In this document: positions 18,140 to 28,700 of the stretch, in pieces | Position numbering within the stretch: position 1 is the first letter of the stretch | How the letters are laid out: each line of letters begins with the position of its first letter | Notes under the pieces: model-generated | Seen by the model: the letters and a program-made list of their open reading frames with translations, nothing else | Database searches by the model: none | What the model was told of the DNA's origin: nothing | NCBI GenBank assembly: GCA_031291235.1 | Contig: JARLJL010000006.1 | Coordinates: 186,001-250,000 of the forward strand | Source of the DNA: Sulfuriferula sp. | Lineage (GTDB): Bacteria; Pseudomonadota; Gammaproteobacteria; Burkholderiales; Sulfuriferulaceae | Length of the DNA: 64,000 nucleotides | Direction of reading: 5' to 3' | Program-made: the position numbers and the translations under genes

Positions 18140-19011
18140 TAAAGTTTCTTCCCCCAGTACAATTTCTCGCGCAAAGTGCGGTAGTAACTGTAATTTTTGG
18201 GATGCAGCAGACGTATCGCCTTGGGTTCGCGGGTAATCTGCACGACATCGCCGATCTGTATATCGCAATGGCGCTGGCCGTCGAAATGCACGCGGGCGTC
18301 GTCTGCATAGACCAGCTGCAATTCGACAACCGAATGGCTGTTGACCACAATGGGCCGCGCTGCCAGCGTATGAGCACAAATCGGCACCATCACGAACGCT
18401 TCCAGCGTCGGATGCAATATGGGGCCGCCTGCCGACAGGGCATATGCAGTCGATCCGGTCGGCGTGGCGATCACCAGGCCGTCGGAGCGCTGGCTATAAA
18501 CGAATTCGCCGTCGATCACGGCTTCAAATTCAATCAAGCGACCGGTAGATCCTTTGCTCACGACCACGTCGTTAAATGCCAAAGCGGCACAAATGGTTTT
18601 GTCCTTGCGGATAATCCTGGTATCCAGCAACAAGCGTTTTTCAACGATGAATTCGCCTTGCAGCATCGCTGCCAGGCTTTCCAGCATGGTTTCTGCGGGT
18701 ACATCGGTCAGAAACCCCAGACGCCCCTGATTGATGCCGACCAGCGGAATATCGTGACTGACCAGCATGCGCGCAATCGACAGCATGGTGCCGTCTCCGC
18801 CCAGCACGACTGCCAAATCGGCCCGTTCGCCGATTTCTGTCATTTCTGCTGTAGGATGATTCACCATCCCGAGCTGATCGGCAGTATTATGGGCAATCAA
18901 TACCTCATAACCCAGTTCGCGCAGAAAATCGGCCAGTTGCGGCAGGCTTTCGCTCATTTCCGGGCTGTCGTATTTACCGACCAGGGCAATCGTTTTAAAT
19001 AATGGGGACAT
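18139..19011 (-). CDS. nadK: NAD kinase
   Basis: A 290-residue ATP-NAD kinase that makes NADP. Visible motifs are GGDGTML (phosphate-binding), NQGRLGFLTD, and the NAD site around SRGSTGRLIEF-like SKGSTGRLIEFE and TPTGSTAYALSAGGPI. The length and motif order are typical. It precedes recN with a one-base stop/start overlap, a common nadK-recN pairing in proteobacteria, and is divergent from hrcA. Confidence 0.95.
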   Translation of the reverse strand: MSPLFKTIALVGKYDSPEMSESLPQLADFLRELGYEVLIAHNTADQLGMVNHPTAEMTEIGERADLAVVLGGDGTMLSIARMLVSHDIPLVGINQGRLGFLTDVPAETMLESLAAMLQGEFIVEKRLLLDTRIIRKDKTICAALAFNDVVVSKGSTGRLIEFEAVIDGEFVYSQRSDGLVIATPTGSTAYALSAGGPILHPTLEAFVMVPICAHTLAARPIVVNSHSVVELQLVYADDARVHFDGQRHCDIQIGDVVQITREPKAIRLLHPKNYSYYRTLREKLYWGKKL

Positions 19012-19167
19012 AATTCAGATTATAACGACGACATGATGCGCTGGATATACTGTATTGACATCTGATGAGTCTGATACGCCGTAACGCGATGTGTATTCTT
19101 CAACGACATCTGAACAAACGCAGTAATCATGCATGGGTCGCTTAATTTTTTGTACAATAGTAACCAT

Positions 19168-20184
19168 ATGTTAACCGAACGCGCACAAATACTGCTAAAA
19201 ACCTTGGTCGAACGCTATATTGCCGACGGCCAGCCCGTGGGTTCGCGTACCCTGTCGCAATATTCGACGCTCGATTTAAGTTCGGCATCGATACGCAACG
19301 TCATGGCCGACCTGGAAGCGATGGGGCTGGTGACCAGCCCGCATACTTCAGCAGGCCGCATCCCTACCGTGCAAGGTTACCGCGTTTTTGTCGACAGCCT
19401 GATGACGATCAAGCCGCTCAACACCATAGAAATAGACCGTCTGGAAGCGCAACTGCATACCGACGACCCACAACGCGTAGTTGCCCACGCCTCTCAGCTG
19501 CTATCGCAACTCACCCAGTTTGCCGGCATGGTGATGATACCGCGGCGGCGCAATGCTGCATTCAAGCAACTGGAATTCATGCGGCTGGCAGAAAAACGCG
19601 TGTTATTAATCATCGTCACCACCGACAGCGAAGTACAAAACCGCGTACTCACCACCGAACGCAACTACACCACAGCTGAGCTTACCCAAGCCGCACAACT
19701 GCTCAACCAGCATTACGCCGGTACCACATTCGACACCGTGCGACAGCGTATGCAAGCCGAATTGCAATCACTGCATCAGGACATTAACGGCCTGATGAAT
19801 CTGGCGCTCACTGCCAGCACCGAAGCGCTCAGCCAAAACAACGAAGGTCTGGTACTTTCGGGCGAGCACAACCTGCTTAAAATCGATACTTTTTCCAACA
19901 TGGAGCGCATCCGGCGACTATTCGATTTGTTCGAACAGAAAACCTCGCTGATGCAATTGCTCGACCTCAGCCAACAGGCCCAGGGCGTGCAAATCTTCAT
20001 CGGCAGCGAATCGGAAGTAACTCCGCTCGACGAATGCAGCGTCGTGACCGCACCTTATCAGGTCAACGGCGAAATCGTCGGCACCCTCGGCGTTGTCGGC
20101 CCCACCCGCATGGCATACGAGCGCGTGGTGCCGATAGTGGACATTACTGCCAAGCTGCTCTCCAACGCCCTCTCATTCCATTAA
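19168..20184 (+). CDS. hrcA: Heat-inducible transcription repressor HrcA
   Basis: The 338-residue product has the HrcA N-terminal winged helix ([27 protein letters not shown]) with the [11 protein letters not shown] loop, a central GAF-like region and the C-terminal GIVGPTRM-like [17 protein letters not shown]. HrcA with GroE represses chaperone genes by binding the CIRCE element. The ATG at 19168 matches family starts; the frame is open 13 codons further upstream without a ribosome binding site. No CIRCE element was found in the 156 bases upstream. The gene is eight bases from hemH. Confidence 0.93.
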   Translation: MLTERAQILLKTLVERYIADGQPVGSRTLSQYSTLDLSSASIRNVMADLEAMGLVTSPHTSAGRIPTVQGYRVFVDSLMTIKPLNTIEIDRLEAQLHTDDPQRVVAHASQLLSQLTQFAGMVMIPRRRNAAFKQLEFMRLAEKRVLLIIVTTDSEVQNRVLTTERNYTTAELTQAAQLLNQHYAGTTFDTVRQRMQAELQSLHQDINGLMNLALTASTEALSQNNEGLVLSGEHNLLKIDTFSNMERIRRLFDLFEQKTSLMQLLDLSQQAQGVQIFIGSESEVTPLDECSVVTAPYQVNGEIVGTLGVVGPTRMAYERVVPIVDITAKLLSNALSFH

Positions 20185-20191
20185 GAAGCTC

Positions 20192-21301
20192 ATGCCACGC
20201 TATCAGATCGAACCCGGCCACAACCACGACACGACGGCCACAACCGGCATATTGCTGCTTAACCTGGGAACGCCGGACGCCCCCACCAGACAAGCGCTCA
20301 AACCCTATCTGAAACAATTCCTGTCCGACCCGCGCGTGGTCGAAATCCCGCGCGCGCTGTGGTGGATTATCCTTAACGGCCTTATCCTGCCTACCCGCCC
20401 AAAAAAATCTGCTGAAAAATACGCCAGCATCTGGGATAAACGCGAAGGCTCGCCGTTGCGTTTTCACACCGAAAAACAGGCCAAGCTGTTGCAGGGCTGG
20501 CTGGGCGAACGCATCCAATCGCCTTTCGTCGTCGACTACGCCATGCGCTACGGCAATCCGTCGATCGACAGCGCGCTCGCACGTATGAACGAACAGGGCT
20601 GCGACCGCATCCTCGCCATCCCGCTTTATCCGCAATACGCCGCCAGCAGCACGGCCTCGGCACTGGACGCGGTTTATCATTATATGCAGCGCAAGCGCAA
20701 CCAGCCGGCGCTGCGTACTGTCCGCCACTTTCACGACGATGCCGGTTACATTGCCGCGCTGACCAAAAACATACAGGATTACTGGATGCGCAATGGCCGT
20801 CCCGATATCCTGATCATGAGTTTCCACGGCGTACCGCGCTACACGCTGGACAAAGGCGACCCGTATTACTGCGAATGCCATAAAACCGCCCGCCTGCTGG
20901 GCGAAGCGCTGGGACTATCCAGCGAACAATACCGCATCACTTTCCAGTCGCGTTTCGGTCGCGCCGAATGGATCAAGCCGTATACCGCTGCCACTCTGGC
21001 CGAGCTGGGCAAGGCCAAAACAGCTCGCGTCGATGTGGTCTGCCCCGGTTTCGTTGCGGATTGCCTGGAGACGCTGGAAGAAATCGCAATGGAAGTAAAA
21101 GCCGAATTTCAGACAGCGGGCGGCGGCGAGTTTCATTACATTCCGGCATTGAATGAAAATAGCGCCTGGATTAATGCGCTGGGGGAAATAACGCTCGCCA
21201 ATCTGCATGATTGGGTAAATGCAACATGGGATGCCAATGCGACCAAGAAAGCCAGCGCAGACACACAACAACGTGCAATCGTGCTCGGCGCAAAACAATA
21301 A
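20192..21301 (+). CDS. hemH: Ferrochelatase
   Basis: The 369-residue enzyme inserts Fe(II) into protoporphyrin IX in the last step of protoheme synthesis. Conserved motifs include [24 protein letters not shown], the catalytic-His [16 protein letters not shown] and the C-terminal [15 protein letters not shown] and FHYIPALNE. It has the longer betaproteobacterial form with an N-terminal extension of about 16 residues and a C-terminal tail. It follows hrcA closely, so both are likely co-transcribed. Confidence 0.95.
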   Translation: MPRYQIEPGHNHDTTATTGILLLNLGTPDAPTRQALKPYLKQFLSDPRVVEIPRALWWIILNGLILPTRPKKSAEKYASIWDKREGSPLRFHTEKQAKLLQGWLGERIQSPFVVDYAMRYGNPSIDSALARMNEQGCDRILAIPLYPQYAASSTASALDAVYHYMQRKRNQPALRTVRHFHDDAGYIAALTKNIQDYWMRNGRPDILIMSFHGVPRYTLDKGDPYYCECHKTARLLGEALGLSSEQYRITFQSRFGRAEWIKPYTAATLAELGKAKTARVDVVCPGFVADCLETLEEIAMEVKAEFQTAGGGEFHYIPALNENSAWINALGEITLANLHDWVNATWDANATKKASADTQQRAIVLGAKQ

Positions 21302-21309
21302 ACGCAGCG

Positions 21310-21819
21310 CTAGCGCTTGATCACGACCGGCCGGTTATCCAACTCATTACGCTTAGCGCCGGTCGCCGGATAATGTTGCTGCAGCAATGCACTCACCAGC
21401 GCTACCCCCTGCAATACCGCAGATTCGTAATACCCCTGCCGTAACAGCGATTCCATCGCGCGACAGATTTTCTCCCATTCGCCTGCAGTAATTCGCTGGT
21501 GTATGCCGCGATCGGCAATAATCTCCACATCGTGATCGGCCAGCAGCAGGTAAATCAGCACGCCGTTATTATGTTCGGTATCCCACACCCGCAAGCGGGA
21601 AAATACCTCCAGCGCACGTTCGCGCGCCGTGACGCCGTGCAGCAATTCAGGCAAATCCAGCGCCCCTTCGACAGCAAAGCGCAGTTCTCCGGCGTGATTT
21701 CGTTCCGCCTCGAGAATCGCCGATTCGATGGCCCGCATACTGCTCGCGGGAAAAGCCCTATGTACCTGCCACGGCAAATGCAGCAGATGTATGAATGCGC
21801 GTTTATATCGTTTTACCAT
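21310..21819 (-). CDS. TPM-domain protein, cytosolic form
   Basis: The 169-residue protein contains a TPM domain (AIESAILEAERNHAGELRFAVEG, then RVWDTEHNNGVLIYLLLADHDVEIIADRGIH) without a signal peptide. TPM domains occur in photosystem II repair phosphatases and in bacterial membrane-linked proteins of unclear function. The gene overlaps the stop of the preceding TPM gene by seven bases and follows lemA-TPM on the same strand, forming a lemA-TPM-TPM operon frequent in proteobacteria. Confidence 0.87.
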   Translation of the reverse strand: MVKRYKRAFIHLLHLPWQVHRAFPASSMRAIESAILEAERNHAGELRFAVEGALDLPELLHGVTARERALEVFSRLRVWDTEHNNGVLIYLLLADHDVEIIADRGIHQRITAGEWEKICRAMESLLRQGYYESAVLQGVALVSALLQQHYPATGAKRNELDNRPVVIKR

Positions 21820-22637
21820 CGCCCCGAAGCGCCCCCGCCGCCAAAACCGCCGCCACCTCCGCCGAAACCGCCCGAACCGCCGGATCGTCCGCCGCCGAAA
21901 CCGCCCATCAGGCCAATCGGATTGATGCCGGAAAGCACCACAAAAAACACCAGCAAAGCTGCCAGTCCTGCCATCAACGCAGATCCCAGCACCAGCCAGC
22001 CGAGACCGCCTACTGCAGCGGCAACGATACCGGACCCAAGCAAACGTCCGAACACCGCACTTAATACCTGTCCAATCACCACAGCCGCAATCGCCGCGAT
22101 AAACAATGACCCCATGGGGTCGCCGGCATCCTGCCGGCGCTGTTTTACCGGCGGCGGCAGCGGTTCGCCGTCGATCAGCTTGGCGAGCTGATTAACCCCC
22201 GCTTCGATACCGCCGGCGAAATCGTTTTGCCTGAAATACGGAGTAATGGTCTCGGCGATCACACGTTTGGCAATAGCGTCGGGAATCACGCCTTCCAGAC
22301 CGTAACCGACCTCAATCCGCATGGCCCGGTCGTCTTTGGCAATCAGCAACAATGCGCCGTCGTCCACCCCCTTGCGCCCCAGCTTCCAGGCTTCTGCTAC
22401 CCGCATGCTGTATTGCTCTATGGCCTCAGGCTGGGTAGTCGGCACGATCAACACGGCCAGCTGACTGCCTTTGCGCTGTTCCAGCGCCTGCAATTGCTGC
22501 TCGATGCCGGCCGTCTGCTGCGGCGTCAGCGTATGCGTCAGATCGGTCACCCGCGCCTTGAGCGCAGGCACGGCCACCTCCGCCCAGGCGGGGATAAGCC
22601 ATGATACGACCAGCAATGCTGCCAGCCAGCGTTTCAT
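21813..22637 (-). CDS. TPM-domain membrane protein with Gly-rich C terminus (YgcG-like)
   Basis: The 274-residue product has a signal peptide (WLAALLVVSWLIPAWA), a periplasmic TPM domain (TLTPQQTAGIEQQLQALEQRKGSQLAVLIVPTT through GYGLEGVIPDA), two or three membrane segments (about 175-240) and a Gly/Phe/Ser-rich tail ending GGGGASGRW. This is the YgcG/LemA-associated architecture; biochemical role unknown. Its ATG overlaps the lemA stop, so translation is coupled. Confidence 0.9.
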   Translation of the reverse strand: MKRWLAALLVVSWLIPAWAEVAVPALKARVTDLTHTLTPQQTAGIEQQLQALEQRKGSQLAVLIVPTTQPEAIEQYSMRVAEAWKLGRKGVDDGALLLIAKDDRAMRIEVGYGLEGVIPDAIAKRVIAETITPYFRQNDFAGGIEAGVNQLAKLIDGEPLPPPVKQRRQDAGDPMGSLFIAAIAAVVIGQVLSAVFGRLLGSGIVAAAVGGLGWLVLGSALMAGLAALLVFFVVLSGINPIGLMGGFGGGRSGGSGGFGGGGGGFGGGGASGRW

Positions 22638-23251
22638 TATGGCGCCGGTGCAGGGGTGGGGGGTGCGCTGAAATCGACCTTGGGCGCCGTGGAAATCGCC
22701 TTCTCATCGTCCACGGTAAAGCTCGGCTTCACTTTGTAGCCTAGCGCCATCGCAGTGAGATTGCTCGGGAAGCTGCGCACAGTATTGTTATAGACTTGCA
22801 CGGCGTCTATATAGCGTTTGCGTGCAACGGTGATGCGATTCTCGGTGCCTTCCAGTTGCGCCTGCAAATCGCGGAACACGCCATCCGCCTTTAACTGCGG
22901 ATAGTTCTCGGCAACCACCATCAAACGCCCCAGCGAACTGCTCATGTCGCGCTGCGCCGCCTGAAATTTGGCAAACGCCGCGGGATCGTTGATCAACTCG
23001 GGCGTAGCCTGTATCTGTCCGACGCGAGCGCGCGCCTCGGTCACTTCTGTCAGCACATCTTTTTCATGTGCGGCATAGCCTTTGACCACATTGACCAGAT
23101 TGGGCACCAGATCGGCACGACGCTGATACTGGTTAAGCACTTCGGCCCAGCTGGCTTTTACCTGCTCGTCGCTGGTCTGAAAGGTGTTATAACCGCAGCC
23201 GCTCAGGCTCAAAGTCATCAGCACCATCAGCAGTTTCATCCATTTACGCAT
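22637..23251 (-). CDS. lemA: LemA family lipoprotein-like membrane protein
   Basis: A 204-residue LemA protein with an N-terminal hydrophobic segment ending in LSLSGC (lipobox-like), followed by the family helices: SWAEVLNQYQRRADLVPNLVNVVKGYA, EARARVG and AENYPQLKADGVFRDLQAQLEGTENRI. The C terminus is Pro/Ala-rich. LemA proteins are extracytoplasmic helical bundles of uncertain function, usually next to TPM or protease genes as here. The upstream hydrolase gene on the same strand ends 32 bases before. Confidence 0.92.
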   Translation of the reverse strand: MRKWMKLLMVLMTLSLSGCGYNTFQTSDEQVKASWAEVLNQYQRRADLVPNLVNVVKGYAAHEKDVLTEVTEARARVGQIQATPELINDPAAFAKFQAAQRDMSSSLGRLMVVAENYPQLKADGVFRDLQAQLEGTENRITVARKRYIDAVQVYNNTVRSFPSNLTAMALGYKVKPSFTVDDEKAISTAPKVDFSAPPTPAPAP

Positions 23252-23283
23252 TGCATTTCTCCTTGTTTTGGCGGGTAACCGGG

Positions 23284-24015
23284 TTAAAAGCGCTGATCCA
23301 GATATTTCGCGACTACATCGACCAGCTTCCCGTCCATATCATTGAAGAAATGATCGGCATGCGCCACCATCACTTGTCTGGAATCGGCTTTGCCTTGCAA
23401 CGCAGCTTTGCGAGCACGCGCCGATTTCAGCACAGCAGGCAGATCGTTCTCGCCATACAAATCCAGCACCGGGACATGGACGCCGCGATACGCGGAACTA
23501 TCCGACATGCCGATAGCCACCCAGGTCTTAATCGCCGCATCGGGCTTGCCGTTCATATACACGCCACTCATGCGCGACCCCATGCTATGCGACACCAGAC
23601 CGATTTTGGTGTAGCCCTTGGCTTTGAGAAAATCAACCGCCAGACTCAAGCGCTGCACGGCTTCGGGAAAGGTAGTCGGATAGTCCGTGCCTTTGGCATC
23701 ATTTGCCAGCACCGGCATTTGTATCGACAACGTGGTATAGCCATGATCCGGTAACTGGCTGCGCAATGCGCCGATCAGCCCCCAGTCCGGATTGAGTCCC
23801 ATGCCGTGCACAATCACCAGTGCCGCCCTCGCATCCTTGACAGGGGTAAACAAGGTTAGGAATTTGTGTCCGTCGGCTTGCTCCAGATAAACCGGATCGC
23901 CGACCACGACGCCGGGCACGACTTCGTCCGCCCACTTTTGCTCGCGCGCATAATCGGCAGCCAATGCAAAATGGCTCGTCAACGCCAGTACCAGTAACCA
24001 TATCATGTGTTTCAT
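23284..24015 (-). CDS. Exported alpha/beta hydrolase (DUF3530-like)
   Basis: The 243-residue product starts with a signal peptide (MIWLLVLALTSHFALAADY) and has an alpha/beta-hydrolase core: VIVHGMGLNPDW near the oxyanion region, the nucleophile elbow GLVSHSMGSRM, an acidic residue in DLYGENDLP and a C-terminal His in VAHADHFFND. It is probably a periplasmic esterase-like protein; substrate unknown. It lies upstream of lemA on the same strand and divergent from hisD. Confidence 0.82.
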   Translation of the reverse strand: MKHMIWLLVLALTSHFALAADYAREQKWADEVVPGVVVGDPVYLEQADGHKFLTLFTPVKDARAALVIVHGMGLNPDWGLIGALRSQLPDHGYTTLSIQMPVLANDAKGTDYPTTFPEAVQRLSLAVDFLKAKGYTKIGLVSHSMGSRMSGVYMNGKPDAAIKTWVAIGMSDSSAYRGVHVPVLDLYGENDLPAVLKSARARKAALQGKADSRQVMVAHADHFFNDMDGKLVDVVAKYLDQRF

Positions 24016-24227
24016 ATCACATCCTCTCCCGATTATTTTAACAACGCCATTGCCAGCTTAACTTTAGCACCTGACTGTAAACTAGCCTATCCATATTTCA
24101 GGCATTTGTACACATCGTACTTGCTGTAAAACGCAATCCGTAATATTCGCAACGGCCCTCCTCGATTTGCCCGATTTTATCGGTATAATGACAAATTGTT
24201 TACTGCATTTGTCCCGGATCGCTGCCA

Positions 24228-25532
24228 ATGTTGAACATAAAAAGACTTGATACCCTATCCGCCCAGTTCCAGGCGGATCTGGATCACATGCTCGCCTTCG
24301 AAGGCGAACAGGATGCCGCAATCGAATGCACAGTCGAAGACATTCTGCAACATGTACGCCGCGAAGGCGATACCGCCGTACTGGAATACACCAGGCGTTT
24401 CGATCGTCTCGACGTTGCCAGCATGGCCGAACTGGAACTGCCGGTTGCACGGTTACAATCTGCACTGCGCAATTTGCCGGCCGCACAGCGCGCTGCGCTC
24501 GAGGCCGCAGCACAGCGTGTGCGCGACTATCACGAACATCAGGTCATGCAATCGTGGACTTATCAGGAAGCCGACGGCACTGTATTAGGCCAGCAGGTCA
24601 CCGCGCTGGATCGCGTGGGTTTATACGTACCCGGCGGCAAGGCTGCCTATCCATCGTCAGTATTGATGAACGCCATTCCCGCCAAGGTCGCCGGCGTAGC
24701 CGAACTGATCATGGTCGTACCGACGCCTGACGGCATACAGAACGAACTGGTACTCGCTGCTGCAGCCGTAGCCGGGGTCACGCGCGTATTTACCATAGGC
24801 GGCGCGCAAGCCGTTGCTGCGCTGGCTTACGGTACAGCCTCCATCCCCCAGGTCGACAAAATCGTCGGGCCGGGCAATGCTTATGTTGCAGCCGCCAAGC
24901 GCCGCGTATTCGGTACCGTGGGCATAGATATGGTCGCCGGACCTTCCGAAATTCTGATTATCTGCGACGGCAAAACCGATCCGGACTGGATTGCGATGGA
25001 CCTGTTCTCGCAAGCCGAACACGACGAGCTGGCCCAGTCCATATTGTTGTGCCCGGATGCCGCCTATATCGACAGCGTCGTTGCCAGCATCGACAAACTG
25101 CTGCCCGATATGCCGCGCCGCGACGTCATCACCGCGTCCCTGCGCGACCGCGGCGTACTAATCACCGTGCGCGACCTGGACGAAGCCGTCGCTATCGCCA
25201 ATCACATCGCACCCGAACACCTGGAACTGTCGCTGGACGATGCCGATGTCTGGGCGAAAAAGATCAAACATGCCGGTGCAATCTTCATGGGGCGCAATAC
25301 CTGCGAAGCACTGGGAGATTACTGCGCAGGGCCCAATCATGTGCTGCCCACATCGCGTACCGCACGTTTTTCCAGCCCGCTGGGCGTATACGATTTTCAG
25401 AAGCGCTCCAGCCTGATCCAGGTTTCCGGCGCAGGGGCGAATTTCCTCGGCGACATTGCCGCTACGCTGGCTTACGGCGAAGGCCTGCAAGCGCACGCGC
25501 GCTCAGCAGAATTCCGCATGACACGGAGCTGA
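24228..25532 (+). CDS. hisD: Histidinol dehydrogenase
   Basis: The 434-residue enzyme oxidises L-histidinol to histidine in two NAD-dependent steps with a zinc ion. Motifs: [67 protein letters not shown], and [10 protein letters not shown] with zinc/catalytic histidines. The ATG at 24228 fits the family. A TATAAT at 24184-24189 may be its -10 box, but no good -35 was found. It opens the operon hisDCBHAFIE-HIT-tatABC; hisG, usually just upstream in this group, is absent here. Confidence 0.96.
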   Translation: MLNIKRLDTLSAQFQADLDHMLAFEGEQDAAIECTVEDILQHVRREGDTAVLEYTRRFDRLDVASMAELELPVARLQSALRNLPAAQRAALEAAAQRVRDYHEHQVMQSWTYQEADGTVLGQQVTALDRVGLYVPGGKAAYPSSVLMNAIPAKVAGVAELIMVVPTPDGIQNELVLAAAAVAGVTRVFTIGGAQAVAALAYGTASIPQVDKIVGPGNAYVAAAKRRVFGTVGIDMVAGPSEILIICDGKTDPDWIAMDLFSQAEHDELAQSILLCPDAAYIDSVVASIDKLLPDMPRRDVITASLRDRGVLITVRDLDEAVAIANHIAPEHLELSLDDADVWAKKIKHAGAIFMGRNTCEALGDYCAGPNHVLPTSRTARFSSPLGVYDFQKRSSLIQVSGAGANFLGDIAATLAYGEGLQAHARSAEFRMTRS

Positions 25533-25535
25533 TGC

Positions 25536-26606
25536 ATGAGTCGTTTCTGGAGTGCGGTCACCCACACGCTCACACCCTATGTGCCGGGCGAACAGCCCAA
25601 GCTGGACAATCTGGTCAAGCTCAACACCAATGAAAGCCCGTATCCGCCCAGCCCGCGCGTGACCGAGGCGTTTCATGAAAACATCCCCAACCAGTTGCAG
25701 CTGTACCCGGATCCCCAAAGTACCGCATTGACCCAGGCCATAGCAGACTATTACGGCGTTGATAGCAGCAATGTCTTTGTCGGCAACGGCTCCGACGAAG
25801 TGCTGGCGCACATCTTTCATGCCTTGCTGAAACACGACCTGCCCATACTGTTTCCGGATATTACCTACAGTTTCTATCCGGTCTATTGCCGTCTGTACCA
25901 GATCGCCTATACCGCCGTGCCGTTAACCGAGGATTTCGAAATTCGGGTCGACGATTACATGCGCCCCAACGGCGGCATTATTTTCCCCAATCCGAACGCG
26001 CCTACCGGCTGCCCAGTCAAACTGGCCGACGTTATCCGGCTGTTGCAGGCCAATCCCGATAGCGTCGTCGTGATCGATGAAGCCTACGTTGATTTCGGTG
26101 CCGAATCGGCAGTCGGTCTGATCAAGCAGTACCCGCAATTGCTGGTCGTGCACACCTTCTCCAAATCGCGCGGCCTGGCCGGATTGCGCGTCGGCTATGC
26201 CATAGGCGATAGCGAACTGATAGCCGGCCTGACCCGGGTGAAGGACAGCTTCAACTCCTACCCCTTGGACAAGCTCGCGCAAATAGGCGCAACCGCATCG
26301 ATACAGGATAAAGACTACTTCGACGAAACGCGTACGCTGATCATGCAAACGCGCGAAAAGCTGATCGCAGATATGACCGCACTCGGCTTTGCCGTCCTGC
26401 CGTCGGCAGCGAATTTTATCTTTGCCCGCCACCCGCAGCATGACGGCGAAACGCTTACAGCCAAATTGCGCGAACGCAGCATTATCGTGCGCCACTTCCG
26501 CAATCCGGCCAGGATTGCGCCATTTATGCGCATTACCGTAGGGACAGACGAACAATGTCATACCCTGATAAGCGCATTAACTGATATATTGCAATCTAAC
26601 ACTTAG
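25536..26606 (+). CDS. hisC: Histidinol-phosphate aminotransferase
   Basis: A 356-residue fold-type I PLP enzyme converting imidazole-acetol phosphate to histidinol phosphate. It has the substrate loop [21 protein letters not shown], the aspartate of [10 protein letters not shown] and the PLP lysine in [16 protein letters not shown]. It starts three bases after hisD. Length and motifs are typical of the short HisC form. Confidence 0.96.
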   Translation: MSRFWSAVTHTLTPYVPGEQPKLDNLVKLNTNESPYPPSPRVTEAFHENIPNQLQLYPDPQSTALTQAIADYYGVDSSNVFVGNGSDEVLAHIFHALLKHDLPILFPDITYSFYPVYCRLYQIAYTAVPLTEDFEIRVDDYMRPNGGIIFPNPNAPTGCPVKLADVIRLLQANPDSVVVIDEAYVDFGAESAVGLIKQYPQLLVVHTFSKSRGLAGLRVGYAIGDSELIAGLTRVKDSFNSYPLDKLAQIGATASIQDKDYFDETRTLIMQTREKLIADMTALGFAVLPSAANFIFARHPQHDGETLTAKLRERSIIVRHFRNPARIAPFMRITVGTDEQCHTLISALTDILQSNT

Positions 26607-26626
26607 CCCACACTTACACATTTATC

Positions 26627-27214
26627 ATGCGTACAGCCCAAGTCACCCGCAACACGCTGGAAACCCGGATTAGCGTGCAACTCAATCTGGATGGAACCGG
26701 TGTCAGCCGTTTTAACACCGGCGTGCCTTTTCTCGAACACATGATCGACCAGATCGCACGTCACGGCGTGATGGATATTGAAATTGAAGCCAGCGGGGAT
26801 TTGCATATCGATGCGCATCACACCGTAGAAGACATCGGCATCACTCTGGGCCAGGCTTTTGCCCAGGCGATAGGCGACAAAAAAGGCGTGCGCCGCTACG
26901 GTCACGCCTATGTGCCGCTGGACGAAGCCTTGTCGCGCGTGGTGCTGGATCTGTCCGGCCGGCCCGGCCTCGAATATCACGTCGACTTTACCCGCGCTGC
27001 AATCGGCCAATTCGACGTAGATCTGTTTCACGAATTTTTTCAGGGCTTTATCAATCACGCCGGCGTAACCTTGCATATCGACAATCTGCGCGGCGATAAT
27101 GCCCACCATCAGGCTGAAACCGTATTCAAGGCATTCGGCCGCGCCCTGCGCATGGCCGTCGAACTCGATCCGCGCATGACCGACACCATGCCTTCAACCA
27201 AAGGTTGCTTATAA
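26627..27214 (+). CDS. hisB: Imidazoleglycerol-phosphate dehydratase
   Basis: The 195-residue monofunctional HisB carries the two metal-binding repeats: [13 protein letters not shown] with [11 protein letters not shown], and the later [15 protein letters not shown] with [18 protein letters not shown]. It dehydrates imidazole-glycerol phosphate with Mn. There is no fused histidinol phosphatase domain, unlike enterobacterial HisB. hisH follows after one base. Confidence 0.96.
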   Translation: MRTAQVTRNTLETRISVQLNLDGTGVSRFNTGVPFLEHMIDQIARHGVMDIEIEASGDLHIDAHHTVEDIGITLGQAFAQAIGDKKGVRRYGHAYVPLDEALSRVVLDLSGRPGLEYHVDFTRAAIGQFDVDLFHEFFQGFINHAGVTLHIDNLRGDNAHHQAETVFKAFGRALRMAVELDPRMTDTMPSTKGCL

Positions 27215-27215
27215 C

Positions 27216-27911
27216 ATGGCTGCAAATGTCGATATCGCTGTCATAGATTACGGCATGGGCAATTTGCGTTCGGTGTCCAAGGCGCTGGAGCACGTTGCGC
27301 CTGCCGCCAGCGTTGTCGTCACTGCCGATCCGCAAGTCATACTCGATGCCGGGCGCGTGGTATTTCCCGGCGTCGGCGCCATGGGCGACTGCATGGCCGA
27401 ACTGAAACAGCGCGGCCTGATCGATGTCGTCAAGCAGGCCGCTGCAAGCAAGCCTTTTCTGGGCATATGCCTGGGCATGCAAATGCTGTTCGAACACAGC
27501 GAAGAAGGCGATGCCGCCGGCCTGGGAATTTTACCGGGCCGCGTATTGCGCTTCCCCGACGAAGCCATGTACGACAACCGGCACAACCGTCTCAAAGTAC
27601 CGCATATGGGCTGGAACGAAGTACATCAGGCCGTACCGCATCCGTTATGGAGCGGCATAACCGACGGTGCACGCTTTTATTTTGTGCACAGCTACTATGT
27701 GGAAGCCGGCAATCCGGACATGGTATCGGCATTCAGCCTGTACCCGTTCCCTTTTACCTGCGCAGTCGCTGCCAACAACATTTTCGCCGTACAGTTCCAC
27801 CCCGAGAAGAGTCAGGCCGCAGGCCTTACCCTGCTTGGCAATTTTGTAACATGGGATGGTAATATAGCGCCTAACCAGTGCGATACATTTAATACCGAAT
27901 GTTCACTCTAA
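27216..27911 (+). CDS. hisH: Imidazole glycerol phosphate synthase, glutaminase subunit
   Basis: A 231-residue class I glutamine amidotransferase with DYGMGNLRSV at the N terminus, nucleophile Cys in FLGICLGMQMLFEHSEEG, and the His-Glu pair in AVQFHPEKSQ. It supplies ammonia to HisF. The C terminus runs about 16 residues beyond the usual end (after LLGNFVTWDG), adding a short Cys-containing tail; this is mildly unusual. The gene is one base from hisB and 33 bases before hisA. Confidence 0.95.
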   Translation: MAANVDIAVIDYGMGNLRSVSKALEHVAPAASVVVTADPQVILDAGRVVFPGVGAMGDCMAELKQRGLIDVVKQAAASKPFLGICLGMQMLFEHSEEGDAAGLGILPGRVLRFPDEAMYDNRHNRLKVPHMGWNEVHQAVPHPLWSGITDGARFYFVHSYYVEAGNPDMVSAFSLYPFPFTCAVAANNIFAVQFHPEKSQAAGLTLLGNFVTWDGNIAPNQCDTFNTECSL

Positions 27912-27944
27912 CCTGTTTTTATTGATTTTCACTCCCTCATTATC

Positions 27945-28700
27945 ATGCTGATTATCCCTGCGATTGACCTCAAAGACGGTCACTGTGTGCGTCTCAAACA
28001 AGGTTTAATGGAAGAATCCACCGTATTCTCCGAAGATCCCGCCGAAATGGCACGGCATTGGCTGGCGCAAGGTGCGAAACGTCTGCATCTGGTCGATCTT
28101 AACGGCGCTTTTGCCGGCAAACCGGTCAACAACAGTGCAATCAAATCCATCGTCGATGCTGTCGGCGTCGACGTACCGGTACAGCTTGGCGGTGGTATCC
28201 GCGATCTCGATACCATATCGCGCTATCTCGATAGCGGCATACGCTATGTCATCATCGGCACAGCCGCAGTCAAAACACCGGGATTCCTGCATGATGCGTG
28301 CAACGCTTTCCCCGGCCAGATTATCGTCGGACTCGATGCCAAGGACGGTAAAGTTGCGGTGGACGGCTGGTCCAAACTGACGCATCACGACGTCGTCGAT
28401 CTGGCGCAGAAATTCCAGGATTACGGCGTGGAAGGCGTAATTTATACCGATATCGGCCGCGACGGCATGCTCTCCGGCGTCAACATCGAAGCCACGGTCA
28501 AACTCGCGCAAGCCCTGACCATTCCCGTCATTGCCAGCGGCGGCATCACCAATCTGGACGACGTACGCAAATTGTGCGCGGTCGAGCATGAAGGCATCAT
28601 GGGAGCCATTACCGGTCGCGCAATTTACGAAGGCACGCTCGACTTTACCGCCGCACAAGCGCTTGCCGACGAACTGTCGGACGAGCTGACGGACGTATAA
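27945..28700 (+). CDS. hisA: Phosphoribosylformimino-5-aminoimidazole carboxamide ribotide isomerase
   Basis: The 251-residue (beta-alpha)8-barrel isomerase has the N-terminal catalytic Asp in [23 protein letters not shown], the second catalytic Asp region in [10 protein letters not shown] and [13 protein letters not shown]. It catalyses the Amadori rearrangement of ProFAR. Its TAA overlaps the ATG of hisF (TATAATG). Confidence 0.96.
   Translation: MLIIPAIDLKDGHCVRLKQGLMEESTVFSEDPAEMARHWLAQGAKRLHLVDLNGAFAGKPVNNSAIKSIVDAVGVDVPVQLGGGIRDLDTISRYLDSGIRYVIIGTAAVKTPGFLHDACNAFPGQIIVGLDAKDGKVAVDGWSKLTHHDVVDLAQKFQDYGVEGVIYTDIGRDGMLSGVNIEATVKLAQALTIPVIASGGITNLDDVRKLCAVEHEGIMGAITGRAIYEGTLDFTAAQALADELSDELTDV

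Noticed and set aside
19012-19167. CIRCE operator or heat-shock promoter in front of hrcA
   Set aside because: No TTAGCACTC/GAGTGCTAA inverted repeat is present; only a weak TACAAT-like -10 is seen.
21499-22191. Plus-strand Pro-rich frame of 230 codons
   Set aside because: It is the reverse reading of the Gly-rich tail of the TPM membrane protein.
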